The position numbers and the translations under genes were made by a program. A model generated the notes under the pieces. The model saw only the letters and a program-made list of their open reading frames with translations. It ran no database searches and was not told the origin of the DNA. Shown here piece by piece: positions 6,858-14,961 of a DNA stretch of 21,294 nt (position 1 is its first letter; each line of letters opens with the position of its first letter). This DNA is from W0P28-013 sp963621145 (GTDB lineage: Bacteria > Bacteroidota > Bacteroidia > Bacteroidales > Paludibacteraceae): the NCBI GenBank assembly GCA_963621145.1, contig CAVFDI010000032.1, forward strand, positions 1 through 21,294. The letters are read 5' to 3'.

Positions 6858-8138
6858 TTACCTAATTTTCAGCGTCAAAATGGTGAATGCTGCCAAAATG
6901 ATGGTTACAATCCAAAAGCGAATGGTTATTTTCGTTTCGTGATGCAGTTCCGACGAGCCTTTGAAGCGCACGGTGCAGGTTGGATCGTTGCGTAGCACTT
7001 GCTCCATCGATGTGCGGAAATGGTCGTGAATAGGCGTGCGTTTCCACAAGCGTTTGTGCAGTCCGCGGCGTTTGTTTAGTGCGTAGTAGTTGCGTTGCAA
7101 AATCACCGACAGGCTCTCGACCAAGAACACACCGCAGAGAATTGGCAGCAGCCACTCTTTGTGAATGATGACGGCCGACACAGCTATGATGCCGCCCACG
7201 GTGAGGCTGCCCGTATCGCCCATGAAAATCTGCGCTGGATAGGAATTGTACCACAAAAATCCGACGAGTGCTCCAACAAATGCGCTCAGAAAAACCACCA
7301 GTTCTTCGCTGCCTGGAATGTACATCACATCGAAATAGTCGGCCCAGACATAACTGCCCGAAATGTATGCCAGCACTATCAATGCTGCGCCTATCAATGC
7401 CGAATTGCCAGCCGCCATGCCGTCCATGCCGTCGTTCAGGTTGGCACCGTTCGACACAGCCGCAACCACCACAATGGTGAGCAGCACGAAGAAGATCCAG
7501 CCAGCCCAATATTTTGCGGGTTCGCCCAGAAAATCGAAAATGTCGGCGTAGTTGAAGTTGTGATGTTTGAAAAATGGCACTGTGGTGCGCGTCGATTTCA
7601 CATCGGGCGTTTTGTAAACCACTTCCACATTGTTCTCGATGCGCGTCTCTACACGTTCGTTCATCACCGTCGATGGCGCATAGCGCAGCGTCAAGCCAAC
7701 AATCAAACCTAGCGTTACCTGACCGGCAATTTTCCACCAGCCATTCAAGCCATCTTTGTTTTTGCGAAATGTCTTGATATAATCGTCAACAAAGCCGAGC
7801 GTTCCGAGTAGTAAAGTGGTGATAATCATCAAGATAAGATAGATGTTGTCCAACTTTCCCATTAGCAAACAGGGAATCAAAATGGCAACTATCACCACCA
7901 AACCGCCCATGGTTGGCACGCCTTTTTTCTGTGTGTTGAATGGGTCGAGGCGTTCGTCGCGTTGCGTTTCGGAAATGTTGCGCCGTTTGAGCAGTGCTAT
8001 GAAATATTTTCCGAACCAAATGCTGATAATCAGCGCCAAAATGGCTGCCACCACCGCACGAAACGAGATGTACTGAAACATGCCCGCACCTGGAAAATCG
8101 AACGCTTTGTCGAGATAATCAAAAAGATAGTATAACAT
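6858..8138 (-). CDS. mraY: Phospho-N-acetylmuramoyl-pentapeptide transferase MraY
   Basis: This integral membrane enzyme moves phospho-MurNAc-pentapeptide from UDP to undecaprenyl phosphate, forming lipid I. The Mg-binding DDY is at residues 118-120, NLNDGMDGMA at about 233-242, FMGDTGSL at about 305-312, and the HDH triad region TPIHDHF at about 368-374. At 426 residues it is longer than the roughly 360 of E. coli. The extra length is a hydrophilic insert (about residues 155-210, with VVYKTPDVKSTRTTVPFF) between membrane segments, which I recall as usual in Bacteroidota. A heptamer array ends about six bases before the ATG. Confidence 0.96.
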   Translation of the reverse strand: MLYYLFDYLDKAFDFPGAGMFQYISFRAVVAAILALIISIWFGKYFIALLKRRNISETQRDERLDPFNTQKKGVPTMGGLVVIVAILIPCLLMGKLDNIYLILMIITTLLLGTLGFVDDYIKTFRKNKDGLNGWWKIAGQVTLGLIVGLTLRYAPSTVMNERVETRIENNVEVVYKTPDVKSTRTTVPFFKHHNFNYADIFDFLGEPAKYWAGWIFFVLLTIVVVAAVSNGANLNDGMDGMAAGNSALIGAALIVLAYISGSYVWADYFDVMYIPGSEELVVFLSAFVGALVGFLWYNSYPAQIFMGDTGSLTVGGIIAVSAVIIHKEWLLPILCGVFLVESLSVILQRNYYALNKRRGLHKRLWKRTPIHDHFRTSMEQVLRNDPTCTVRFKGSSELHHETKITIRFWIVTIILAAFTILTLKIR

Positions 8139-8143
8139 AATTA

Positions 8144-8171
8144 GGAATGAGGAGTTAGGAGTTAGGAGTTG
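8144..8171 (-). repeat. Four tandem heptamers (GGAGTTA type) in the mraY leader
   Basis: The plus strand reads GGAATGA, GGAGTTA, GGAGTTA, GGAGTTG. In the transcript this is a pyrimidine-rich run of TAACTCC units just upstream of the mraY ATG, where a ribosome-binding site would be expected. The rest of the murE-mraY spacer (8172-8228) shows no clear promoter or hairpin. Confidence 0.85.
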
Positions 8172-8228
8172 TTTTGCACAAAGATTAAATTAAATGGTAG
8201 TGTCGCAAATTATTTTTCATTCATTTTT

Positions 8229-9677
8229 TTATTGTTCTGCGAAGCAGAGTCGGATTTCTTCTTTGTCGTCGAAGTGGCGTTTTACACCCTTTATTATCTG
8301 ATAATCTTCGTGACCTTTGCCTGCCACTAGAATTACATCGCCTTGCTGAGCCAGCGCACAAGCAGTTTTGATGGCTTCGTGCCTGTCGACCACCACCAGC
8401 ACTCGGCGGCGTTCGTCGTCGCTCAAGCCTGCGAGCATGTCGTTCAAAATGTCTTGCGGCTCTTCGTCGCGCGGATTGTCGCTCGTAAGTACTACGCGAT
8501 TGCTCGCTACCACAGCTGCGTGAGCCATCATTGGGCGTTTACCTTTGTCGCGATTGCCGCCGCACCCGACCACAGTTATCAGATTGCCTTTGCCGCTGCG
8601 AATGTCGTTTATGGTGTCCAAAACATTGCTCAGTGCGTCGGGCGTGTGGGCGTAATCGACTATCGCCGTCCAGCCTTGTGGCGCACGCAACGCTTCGAAT
8701 CGCCCGTTCACTGCGTGCAGTGTGCTAAGCTGACAGAGTGTCTCGTCAACACTGCGACCGAGCAGTACTGCTGCGCCAAACACAGCCGTCAGGTTGCTTG
8801 CGTTGAATCGTCCAACGAACGGCAGCGACACTTCGCGACCATTCATCTCGAGCAGCATGCCGTGGAACGACATCTCAACGATTTTTGTCTTGAAATCGGC
8901 CATCGAACGCAACGAGTAAGTTTTTTTCTGTGCCGCACTGTTTTGCAACATCACCATGCCGTTTTTGTCATCGAGATTGGTCAGCGCAAAAGCATCGGGC
9001 GTCAGATCGTCGAAAAAGCGTTTTTTTGCTTTCAGATAATTTTCCACCGTCTTGTGATAGTCCATGTGGTCGCGCGTGAGGTTGGTGAAAATGCCGCCTC
9101 TGAAGCGCAATCCCGCAATTCTCCGCTGATCGATGGCGTGCGAGCTGCACTCCATGAAAGCATATTGACAACCATCAGCCACCATTTCGGCCAGAAGTTC
9201 GTTTAGTTCCAACGGATCGGGCGTGGTGTGGGTCGATGGCACTGCGCGTTCGTCGACGTAGTTGCACACGGTCGAAAGCAAGCCCACGCGATAGCCAAAT
9301 CGGCGGAAAAGTTGATAAAGCAGCGTGGCGATGGTGGTTTTGCCGTTGGTGCCAGTTACGCCAACCAGCGTCAGTTGGTGCGATGGGCGGCCGTAGAAAT
9401 TCGATGCCATCACGCCAAGAGCCTCGGCACTGTTTTTCACTTGAATGTAGGCTACATCGGCTTTGCGCTCGGCTGGAAGCGTTTCGCAAACCACTGCGAC
9501 GGCTCCTTGTTCCACTGCTTTCGCGATGAATTCGTGTCCATCGACGGCAGTGCCGCGCGTTGCCACAAACAGGTCGCCACAAGCCACCTTGCGCGAGTCG
9601 AAACAGAGATTTTTCACCTCTACATTCGGCACGCTGCCAATCACAGCCACATCGCGCAATAATTCAACTAATTTCAT
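8229..9677 (-). CDS. murE: UDP-MurNAc-L-Ala-D-Glu--meso-diaminopimelate ligase MurE
   Basis: This Mur ligase adds the third stem residue. ATP loop GTNGKTT is at 109-115. The carbamylated-lysine region YLKAKKRFF is near 214-222. The substrate-selecting motif DNPRDEEP is at 400-407; DNPR is the hallmark of meso-diaminopimelate rather than lysine enzymes, so a DAP-type cell wall is expected. The 482-residue length is normal. It lies 40 bases after ftsI. A C-terminal AGKGHEDYQ motif completes the family pattern. Confidence 0.97.
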   Translation of the reverse strand: MKLVELLRDVAVIGSVPNVEVKNLCFDSRKVACGDLFVATRGTAVDGHEFIAKAVEQGAVAVVCETLPAERKADVAYIQVKNSAEALGVMASNFYGRPSHQLTLVGVTGTNGKTTIATLLYQLFRRFGYRVGLLSTVCNYVDERAVPSTHTTPDPLELNELLAEMVADGCQYAFMECSSHAIDQRRIAGLRFRGGIFTNLTRDHMDYHKTVENYLKAKKRFFDDLTPDAFALTNLDDKNGMVMLQNSAAQKKTYSLRSMADFKTKIVEMSFHGMLLEMNGREVSLPFVGRFNASNLTAVFGAAVLLGRSVDETLCQLSTLHAVNGRFEALRAPQGWTAIVDYAHTPDALSNVLDTINDIRSGKGNLITVVGCGGNRDKGKRPMMAHAAVVASNRVVLTSDNPRDEEPQDILNDMLAGLSDDERRRVLVVVDRHEAIKTACALAQQGDVILVAGKGHEDYQIIKGVKRHFDDKEEIRLCFAEQ

Positions 9678-9717
9678 ATTTTTTCTCTAAATTTAATTTC
9701 TGCTAAATATTTGATTA

Positions 9718-11781
9718 TCAGTGCAATTCGAGCGTTACAGTTGCTCCTCGTTGCGTTACGCTGCCAGCCGCAATCGACTGATTTTTTACGCGTCCACTGC
9801 CGTAGAGTTGCACGTGCAAACCTGCTTTTTCCATCAAATAGGCGGCATCGTTTGCGCCCATTCCAACCACATTTGGCACAAGTCCGTTGCGAATGTCGAT
9901 GCTTTTCAGCACAAATTCGTCGTTCCACTGCGCACTTGCCCACTGCGATTTCACATTTTCGAAATCAAAATCGAGCTCGTCGAGTGTCTCTCTCACTGCT
10001 TCAGCATCTCCCGATTTGACTTTTGGCATGTCGCCAACTACTTCATTTTCAGGTAGTTCTAAGCGAACTTTTTGTGCGATGATGCGTTCGGCAATGTCGC
10101 GCGCCACAGGTCCGCAACGATAGCCTGCGTCGGCTGGGTAGGCTGGTTCGCGCATCACCACAATGATGGAGTAGAGCGGTTTCTCGGCAGGAAAATAGCC
10201 GCAAAAAGTGACCAAGTGTCCCCGCGGACCGCCTTTGCCATAACCAACTTGTGCCGTGCCAGTTTTGCCAGCCAAGGCCACATATTTGCTCCGTGCGCTT
10301 TGCGCTGTGCCATCGGTAACTACTGCGCGCAGCATCGGACGAATCTTATTCAGCGTGCTGTTCGAACAAATTTTCGAGTTGATAGTCTCAGTTTTGAAAC
10401 GCTCCAGCACACGACCATTTTTATTTATCGATTTCACCAAAAAAGGCTTAATCAATTTTCCATCGTTGGCAATGGCGTTGTAGAAAGCCAGCGTGTAGAT
10501 TGGTGGCATTTCTACTTCGTAGCCTATCGACATCCACGGCAGCGTGGTGCCCGACCATTTCACATTTTTATCATTCGGATGGCGCACATTTGGTTTGGCG
10601 GCGCAGGGATAATCCAATTTCATCTCTTTGCCGACGCCCATTTTGTAGATTTCGTCAACGAAATCGCCAGGCTTGTCGTGATAGTACTCGTCAATCACGC
10701 GCGACATGCCAATGTTCGACGATTTTGCGATGACTTCGGTCATCGTGAGCATGCCATTTTTGTGCGTGTCGGTCATGTTTCGACCGTGCATTTTCCACAC
10801 ACCATCGCCAGTTTCTATCTTGTCGTCGGCTTTCACTACACCATTTTCTAGTGCCACCATCATCGACATCACTTTGAAAACCGATCCAGGCTCAGGTTTC
10901 GAGGTGAATAAAATGTCGTTGCTCTCGTTGTAGTTGCCATCTTTGTCGCGCACTAGGTTCACGCACGCTTTCAGTTCGCCCGTATGCACGTCCATCAAAG
11001 CCACGCAACCGCTTTCGGGAGTCGCTTTTTCCACCGCTTTGCGAAAAATGCTTTCGGCAATGTCCTGCATCTCAATGTCGATGGTGGTTGTGATGTCCAA
11101 TCCATCTACTGCCGCCTCAATTGGCAATATGCCCGACGATGTTTTTATGCCTATGCCAGGAGTGCCGCTCAGCGTGGAATTGAACGAATATTCTAGTCCA
11201 CTGCGACCACCACGCGCGGCATCTCCGTAGATGTCGCCAATGGTGCGCGAAGCCATCGAACCATAAGGTTTCATTCGTTTTGTGCGCTCATCGGTTATCA
11301 ATCCGCCCTTAAATTTGCCAAGTCGGAACAGCGGAAATTGTTTTATCTCTTTCAGATCGTTGTACGAAACTTCGCCGCTGTAGAGTGGCAAACGACGATT
11401 TTTCTGGGCATAACCCTTCATAATGCGCTGCTTGTAAACGCTGGCCGAGCCGCCAAACTTGTGCGCCATGTACCACGCTAGCGAATCGACATTCTCTTTG
11501 AGTCGTCTGCCGTTATTTTTTCGCAGATATTCGGTCTGCGTGTCCATGTAGAGTTTGTAACTTGGCACCGTGCTAGCCATCAATTGGCCGTCGGACGAGT
11601 AGATGTTGCCGCGTTTGGCTGGAATTAGCACCTCCGTTTTTTGCGGATTCATGCTCATCAATTCGTCGTACTTCACCGTTTGAATGTAGAAAATCTTAAT
11701 CGCCACCGCAACAAAAACGCATACTATTATCGCAAAGACAATAGCAAAACGCCACATTTGTATCGGTCTCTTTTCGTCCAT
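9718..11781 (-). CDS. ftsI: Class B penicillin-binding protein (FtsI/PBP3, SpoVD-like) with C-terminal PASTA domain
   Basis: This septal transpeptidase cross-links new peptidoglycan. A short cytoplasmic tail is followed by one membrane anchor (about residues 11-33). The dimerisation/pedestal domain comes next, with RGNIYSSDGQLMA at about 57-69. The transpeptidase domain carries SVFK with nucleophile S300, SSN at 354-356 and KTGT at 506-509, so all three active-site motifs are intact. A single PASTA domain (about 632-687, starting VPNVVGM) ends the protein, which E. coli FtsI lacks. At 687 residues it matches Bacteroidota homologues as I know them. It follows ftsL after 23 bases and works with FtsW. 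Confidence 0.95.
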   Translation of the reverse strand: MDEKRPIQMWRFAIVFAIIVCVFVAVAIKIFYIQTVKYDELMSMNPQKTEVLIPAKRGNIYSSDGQLMASTVPSYKLYMDTQTEYLRKNNGRRLKENVDSLAWYMAHKFGGSASVYKQRIMKGYAQKNRRLPLYSGEVSYNDLKEIKQFPLFRLGKFKGGLITDERTKRMKPYGSMASRTIGDIYGDAARGGRSGLEYSFNSTLSGTPGIGIKTSSGILPIEAAVDGLDITTTIDIEMQDIAESIFRKAVEKATPESGCVALMDVHTGELKACVNLVRDKDGNYNESNDILFTSKPEPGSVFKVMSMMVALENGVVKADDKIETGDGVWKMHGRNMTDTHKNGMLTMTEVIAKSSNIGMSRVIDEYYHDKPGDFVDEIYKMGVGKEMKLDYPCAAKPNVRHPNDKNVKWSGTTLPWMSIGYEVEMPPIYTLAFYNAIANDGKLIKPFLVKSINKNGRVLERFKTETINSKICSNSTLNKIRPMLRAVVTDGTAQSARSKYVALAGKTGTAQVGYGKGGPRGHLVTFCGYFPAEKPLYSIIVVMREPAYPADAGYRCGPVARDIAERIIAQKVRLELPENEVVGDMPKVKSGDAEAVRETLDELDFDFENVKSQWASAQWNDEFVLKSIDIRNGLVPNVVGMGANDAAYLMEKAGLHVQLYGSGRVKNQSIAAGSVTQRGATVTLELH

Positions 11782-11804
11782 TTTCTACACAATATAATAT
11801 GGTG

Positions 11805-12164
11805 TTACTCTACAACCATTGGCGGCTGTTTCGGAATTCTCAGCGTGCTTCCGTTATCTTTCAATTTTTTCTCGACATACGATTGGCGACTCATCTGCAA
11901 CAACTCCTTCGAAACCGAAAGCGATGTGTTTTTTACGTCGACCAGCTCATCTTGCAGCTTTTTCACTTGCCGCAATTCGCGCTCGTGGGCAAAACCATTG
12001 TATACCAGCAGCAGCGACAGCACCACCACAAAAATGATGAATGGCGTTTGACGGCGCAAAATTTGGCGGTTCAGCACGTCGCCCGAAATCACCTCGCGAG
12101 GACTCACCATCTTAACTGTCTTCAGATGTTCGCCAAAATCTTTTATGTATTTGCCAATTTTCAT
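11805..12164 (-). CDS. ftsL: FtsL-like cell division protein
   Basis: This is a small bitopic membrane protein of 119 residues. A charged cytoplasmic N-terminus of about 40 residues is followed by one membrane segment (FIIFVVVLSLLLVYNGF, about 42-58) and then a periplasmic stretch that looks like a coiled coil (ERELRQVKKLQDELVDVK). Sequence similarity to E. coli FtsL is weak, and the assignment rests on topology, size and the fixed position between rsmH and ftsI. Its start overlaps the rsmH stop by four bases (ATGA), which implies translational coupling. In the divisome it would bridge FtsB/FtsQ-type partners to FtsW-FtsI. Confidence 0.85.
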   Translation of the reverse strand: MKIGKYIKDFGEHLKTVKMVSPREVISGDVLNRQILRRQTPFIIFVVVLSLLLVYNGFAHERELRQVKKLQDELVDVKNTSLSVSKELLQMSRQSYVEKKLKDNGSTLRIPKQPPMVVE

Positions 12165-13063
12165 CTGATTACTCGTTGTGCGATGCGCAATTTTGCACTG
12201 CGTGCCCGCGGATTTTCTGCCACTTCGGCTTCCGATGCCACCACTACTTTGTTGTTTATCGAGGCGAATGGCGACATCACATTTCCGTAAAAATCTTTCT
12301 CCTGCCGACCATCGACATTGCCCGTGCGCATGTAGTTTTTCACCAATCTATCTTCGAGCGAATGATAGGTTAGCACCACCAACCGACCGCCATCGCCGAG
12401 CCACTGCGCCGACTGTGTGAGCAGACTTCGCAACGCACCCATTTCGTCGTTCACCTCTATGCGCAACGCCTGAAAAAGTTTCGCTAACTCCTTCTTTTCG
12501 CGCTCACGCATGAAGAAAGGCTTCACCACCTCCATCAACTGCGCTGCAGTGGTGATGGGTGCCGTCGTGCGCGCCTGAACGATGGCTCGCGCAATGCGAC
12601 GCGCTTGGCGCAATTCGCCATAGTTAAAGAAAATATCGGCCAAACGCTCTTCGTCGTAAGTCGCCAAAACAGCTGCCGCCGTGAGCGAAGCACGACTGTT
12701 CATTCGCATGTCCAATTCGCCCTCGAAACGGAACGAGAAACCGCGTTCGGCATCGTCCAAATGGTGCGACGACACGCCAAGATCAGCCAAAATGCCATCG
12801 ACTTTTTCTATGCCATGATAGCGCAAAAAGTTCGACAAATAGCGAAAATTGCTCCGAACAAAAGTGAAACGCGCATCGTCGAACGCATTTTTTGCTGCGT
12901 CAAGATCCTGATCAAAACCCAGCAACCGCCCCTGCTCGCCCAACCGTTCGAGAATAGCACGCGAATGTCCGCCGCCGCCAAAGGTAACGTCGACATACAC
13001 GCCATCGGGACGAATGTTCAGTCCTTCGAGCACCTCGTTGAGCATGACGGGAATGTGGTACAT
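12161..13063 (-). CDS. rsmH: 16S rRNA (cytosine-1402-N4)-methyltransferase RsmH (MraW)
   Basis: This AdoMet enzyme methylates N4 of C1402 in the decoding site of 16S rRNA. The start HIPVMLNEVL (residues 3-12) is a family signature. The AdoMet-binding loop VDVTFGGGGHS is at about 24-34, GFDQD at about 49-53, ADLGVSSHHLDDAERGFSF near 93-111, and LTYHSLEDR close to the C-terminus. The 300-residue length is normal. It is second in the operon, between mraZ and ftsL, as in most bacteria. Confidence 0.97.
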   Translation of the reverse strand: MYHIPVMLNEVLEGLNIRPDGVYVDVTFGGGGHSRAILERLGEQGRLLGFDQDLDAAKNAFDDARFTFVRSNFRYLSNFLRYHGIEKVDGILADLGVSSHHLDDAERGFSFRFEGELDMRMNSRASLTAAAVLATYDEERLADIFFNYGELRQARRIARAIVQARTTAPITTAAQLMEVVKPFFMREREKKELAKLFQALRIEVNDEMGALRSLLTQSAQWLGDGGRLVVLTYHSLEDRLVKNYMRTGNVDGRQEKDFYGNVMSPFASINNKVVVASEAEVAENPRARSAKLRIAQRVIR

Positions 13064-13070
13064 CAGAATA

Positions 13071-13107
13071 AGTTTATAAAGTTTGTAAAGTGAAAATTTT
13101 GTAAAGT
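13071..13107 (-). repeat. Degenerate AGTTTATAA/AGTTTGTAA repeat between mraZ and rsmH
   Basis: The plus strand reads AAGTTTATAAAGTTTGTAAAG and then TTTTGTAAAG, a short tandem repeat of about 9 bp. It resembles the AAGTTTAC octamers at 17035-17066 and, like them, lies just upstream of the next gene start in transcription order (rsmH here, the MFS gene there). Confidence 0.55.
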
Positions 13108-13143
13108 CGTCGAATTGTTGAATCGTTTCTAATCTTTAACCTC

Positions 13144-13605
13144 TCAGTTTTCAACTTTCTTCTTCATTTTTTCTGCCAAGCGTTTGGCGAAATCGGCTTG
13201 CGACAGACGCGATTGTTCGTAGCCAGCCTTGCTCCACAGCGCCATGCGGTCGAGCATGCCAACAAAAAGCACTTCGGCATCGGCACCAATCTGCTGCAGA
13301 TAGCGGCGCGGAACCAAAATGCGCCCCTGCGCATCAATCTCGAGCCACTCGGCATCGCTCACAAATTGCATCAAAAGCATCTGATCGTCGGGATTCCATT
13401 CGTCAAGTTTTTCGCGAAAATCGCCAACTTTTCTGTTCCACACATCTTCGGGATAGAGAATGATACAAGCGTTGTCGGGGTCCATGCGCATTACCAAGCG
13501 ACGGCCGCAACCGTCGTCTGGCAGCAGTTTCCGGTACGACGAAGGCACAAAAACACGCCCTTTTGCATCGAGCCGCGCCTCACTATTTCCGATAAAAGTT
13601 GACAT
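13144..13605 (-). CDS. mraZ: Transcriptional regulator MraZ
   Basis: This 153-residue DNA-binding protein has two AbrB-like MraZ repeats, each with the DxxGR signature: LDAKGRVFVPSSYR (about 12-25) and IDAQGRILVPRRYL (about 90-103). MraZ proteins form ring oligomers and bind short repeats in front of their own gene, usually repressing the dcw operon. It is the first gene of the cluster here. The upstream 70 bases carry matching half-sites (13655-13669). The start at 13605 gives the canonical MSTFIGNSEARLD N-terminus. Confidence 0.96.
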   Translation of the reverse strand: MSTFIGNSEARLDAKGRVFVPSSYRKLLPDDGCGRRLVMRMDPDNACIILYPEDVWNRKVGDFREKLDEWNPDDQMLLMQFVSDAEWLEIDAQGRILVPRRYLQQIGADAEVLFVGMLDRMALWSKAGYEQSRLSQADFAKRLAEKMKKKVEN

Positions 13606-13630
13606 AATTTTCGCCTTTATAATTTGGGTG

Positions 13631-13669
13631 TAAAATTACAACAAATTTTTCATTCCCCACATTGCACCA
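13631..13669 (-). promoter_or_regulatory. Probable mraZ promoter with two MraZ-box-like half-sites
   Basis: On the minus strand, TAATTTTA (13631-13638) resembles the Bacteroidota -7 box TAnnTTTG. About 19-31 bases upstream of it are TGGGG (13655-13659) and TGGTG (13665-13669), spaced exactly 10 bases start to start. MraZ boxes in other phyla are TGGGN repeats at 10-base spacing. The sites overlap the expected -33 region, a good position for repression. The -33 TTG itself is degenerate. The motif is visible; the function is inferred from the family. Confidence 0.5.
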
Positions 13670-13677
13670 CCAAAAAC

Positions 13678-13730
13678 TTATCAACAGCTATTTTAACCGA
13701 TTTTTCTGGTTTATCAACAAGTTATCAACA
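13678..13730 (+). promoter_or_regulatory. Three DnaA-box-like nonamers TTATCAACA upstream of mraZ
   Basis: TTATCAACA occurs at 13678-13686, 13711-13719 and 13722-13730, all in the same orientation and one base from the consensus TTATCCACA. Start-to-start distances are 33 and 11 bases, close to three turns and one turn of the helix. They lie 73-125 bases in front of the mraZ ATG. DnaA binding is an inference. Confidence 0.45.
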
Positions 13731-14010
13731 GGCGATTGACTTTCATTTTCTGAAGCAAAATTCTGTAAATCAGCAATAAATCGATATTAAAAAATGAAAA
13801 TGGTTGAAAGTGGGGAAAAATTTCGATATTTGATCGCAAAAATCAAATTTTTGGTTCGAAAAGTTTGTGCAGATTGTCAAGTTTTTTTTGAGGGCAAATG
13901 TCACTATCGTCTCTAGGTTTCTTACGCTTCGTATTGTTCCTGTTTTTTTTCTCCAAATCGATGATTTTTGGAAAAAATGCGGTCTGACTTTCATTTTTTT
14001 AATAAAAACG
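13731..14010. other. AT-rich mraZ-infC divergent spacer without a convincing gene
   Basis: I see no RNA gene or credible coding sequence in this stretch. It holds a second pair of MraZ-box-like half-sites on the plus strand (TGGTT 13801-13805 and TGGGG 13811-13815, again 10 bases apart) and a weak hairpin, ATTTGAT (13828-13834) with ATCAAAT (13842-13848), followed by T's. A 40-codon frame from 13793 has no recognisable features. Confidence 0.5.
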
Positions 14011-14011
14011 A

Positions 14012-14041
14012 TTGTCGTACAAAAGAAAAGTTGTAACTTTG
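14012..14041 (+). promoter_or_regulatory. Bacteroidota-type promoter of infC-rpmI-rplT
   Basis: TTG at 14012-14014 and TAACTTTG at 14034-14041, separated by 19 bases, fit the Bacteroidota -33/-7 consensus (TTG and TAnnTTTG). Transcription should start near 14047, giving a leader of about 45 bases before the infC TTG. It is the best promoter match in the window. Confidence 0.8.
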
Positions 14042-14091
14042 CACGCTAAAAAATAATCACCGTTGCACACGCAGCGAAAACACTAAAACCA

Positions 14092-14628
14092 TTGCTTATC
14101 AAAAACAACAAAAAAGAAGATGCGCACCGCATAAATGAGCGCATCAGAGGCGTTCGCGAGGTTCGTCTGGTTGGCGAAAATGTAGAACAAGGCGTTTATA
14201 CCATCGAGCGCGCCATGGCAATTGCCGAAAATCAAGGGCTTGATTTGGTCGAGATCTCGCCAAACGCAGTTCCGCCCGTTTGCAAAGTGATAGACTACCA
14301 AAAGTTCCTCTATCAGCAGAAAAAACGGGAGAAAGAGCTGAAAGCCAAGTCGGTAACAATGGAGGTGAAGGAGATTCGTTTCGGCCCGCAAACCGACGAC
14401 CACGACTACAACTTCAAACTGAAGCATGCGCGCGGTTTCATTGGCGATGGCAACAAGGTGAAGGCTTACGTCTTTTTCAAAGGTCGTAGCATCATGTTCA
14501 AAGAACAAGGCGAAGTGCTGCTTTTGCGCCTAGCCAACGATTTGGAAGACGTAGCAAAAGTCGATTCGCTGCCAAAACTCGAAGGCAAACGCATGATTAT
14601 AATGCTGTCGCCAAAGAGCAAAAAGTAG
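14092..14628 (+). CDS. infC: Translation initiation factor IF-3
   Basis: IF-3 binds the 30S subunit, keeps it free of 50S and proofreads start-codon pairing. The N-domain begins HRINERIRGVREVRLVG (from about residue 12), followed by the linker and the C-domain with KEIRFGPQTDDHDYNFK. At 178 residues it is normal length. No in-frame ATG exists between the upstream TAA (14047-14049) and the conserved RINE motif, so the start must be non-AUG. TTG at 14092 is the best choice, giving 11 residues before HRINE. ATC at 14056 is the other conceivable one. A rare start fits the known autoregulation of infC, where IF-3 rejects non-standard start codons. rpmI follows after 57 bases. Confidence 0.95.
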   Translation: MLIKNNKKEDAHRINERIRGVREVRLVGENVEQGVYTIERAMAIAENQGLDLVEISPNAVPPVCKVIDYQKFLYQQKKREKELKAKSVTMEVKEIRFGPQTDDHDYNFKLKHARGFIGDGNKVKAYVFFKGRSIMFKEQGEVLLLRLANDLEDVAKVDSLPKLEGKRMIIMLSPKSKK

Positions 14629-14685
14629 TTTTTCGAGTGAAATCTGAAATTTCTAACATTTTTAATCAATAAATTTTTTACTGAA

Positions 14686-14883
14686 ATGCCTAAACTGAAG
14701 ACTAATTCCGGTGCCAAAAAGAGGTTCGCCCTTACCGGAACAGGAAAAATCAAACGGAAACACGCTTTCAAAAGCCACATCTTGACCAAGAAGTCGCTGA
14801 AGCAAAAACGCAACTTGACGCACGCTGGAATCGTTGATTCGGCTAATGTTAAGAGCGTAAAATCTCTTTTGGCCAACCATTAA
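14686..14883 (+). CDS. rpmI: 50S ribosomal protein L35
   Basis: This is a very basic 65-residue protein starting MPKLKTNSGAKKRFALTGTG, the typical bL35 N-terminus, and containing KRKHAFKSHILTKKS. It sits between infC and rplT in the standard gene order. The spacer to infC contains one run of the YTGAAAT heptamer (14638-14650). Confidence 0.97.
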   Translation: MPKLKTNSGAKKRFALTGTGKIKRKHAFKSHILTKKSLKQKRNLTHAGIVDSANVKSVKSLLANH

Positions 14884-14929
14884 ACGAGATTTTTTTTGAG
14901 AGTAGTAAACAAAGTGATTAACCGAATGC

Positions 14930-14961
14930 TCAGCACCGAAAAGTTTCCGATGGAACGCTGA
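14930..14961 (+). promoter_or_regulatory. Possible stem-loop in the rpmI-rplT spacer
   Basis: TCAGC (14930-14934) can pair with GCTGA (14957-14961) around a 22-base loop in the 100-base spacer before rplT. In other bacteria L20 represses its own operon by binding leader RNA. Whether this weak element does so is a guess. The spacer shows no terminator. Confidence 0.25.

Noticed and set aside
8144..8171. Short regular repeats that could suggest a small CRISPR array (also 18174-18268).
   Set aside because: Units are 7-8 bp with no unique spacers and no cas genes are nearby; they are simple tandem repeats.
8343..9206. A 287-codon plus-strand frame opposite murE, and similar long frames opposite or overlapping other genes (for example the 509-codon minus-strand frame 14993-16522).
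   Set aside because: They are antisense or out-of-frame shadows of intact, recognisable genes, with low-complexity residue use and no domain motifs.
13793..13915. A 40-codon plus-strand frame starting MKMVESGEK in the mraZ-infC spacer.
   Set aside because: There is no similarity I recognise, no promoter in front and AT-rich chance composition; not supported as a gene.
13606..14091. Chromosomal replication origin (oriC).
   Set aside because: There are three imperfect DnaA boxes and AT-rich DNA, but no dnaA, no perfect TTATCCACA and no skew data; kept only as a question within the DnaA-box finding.
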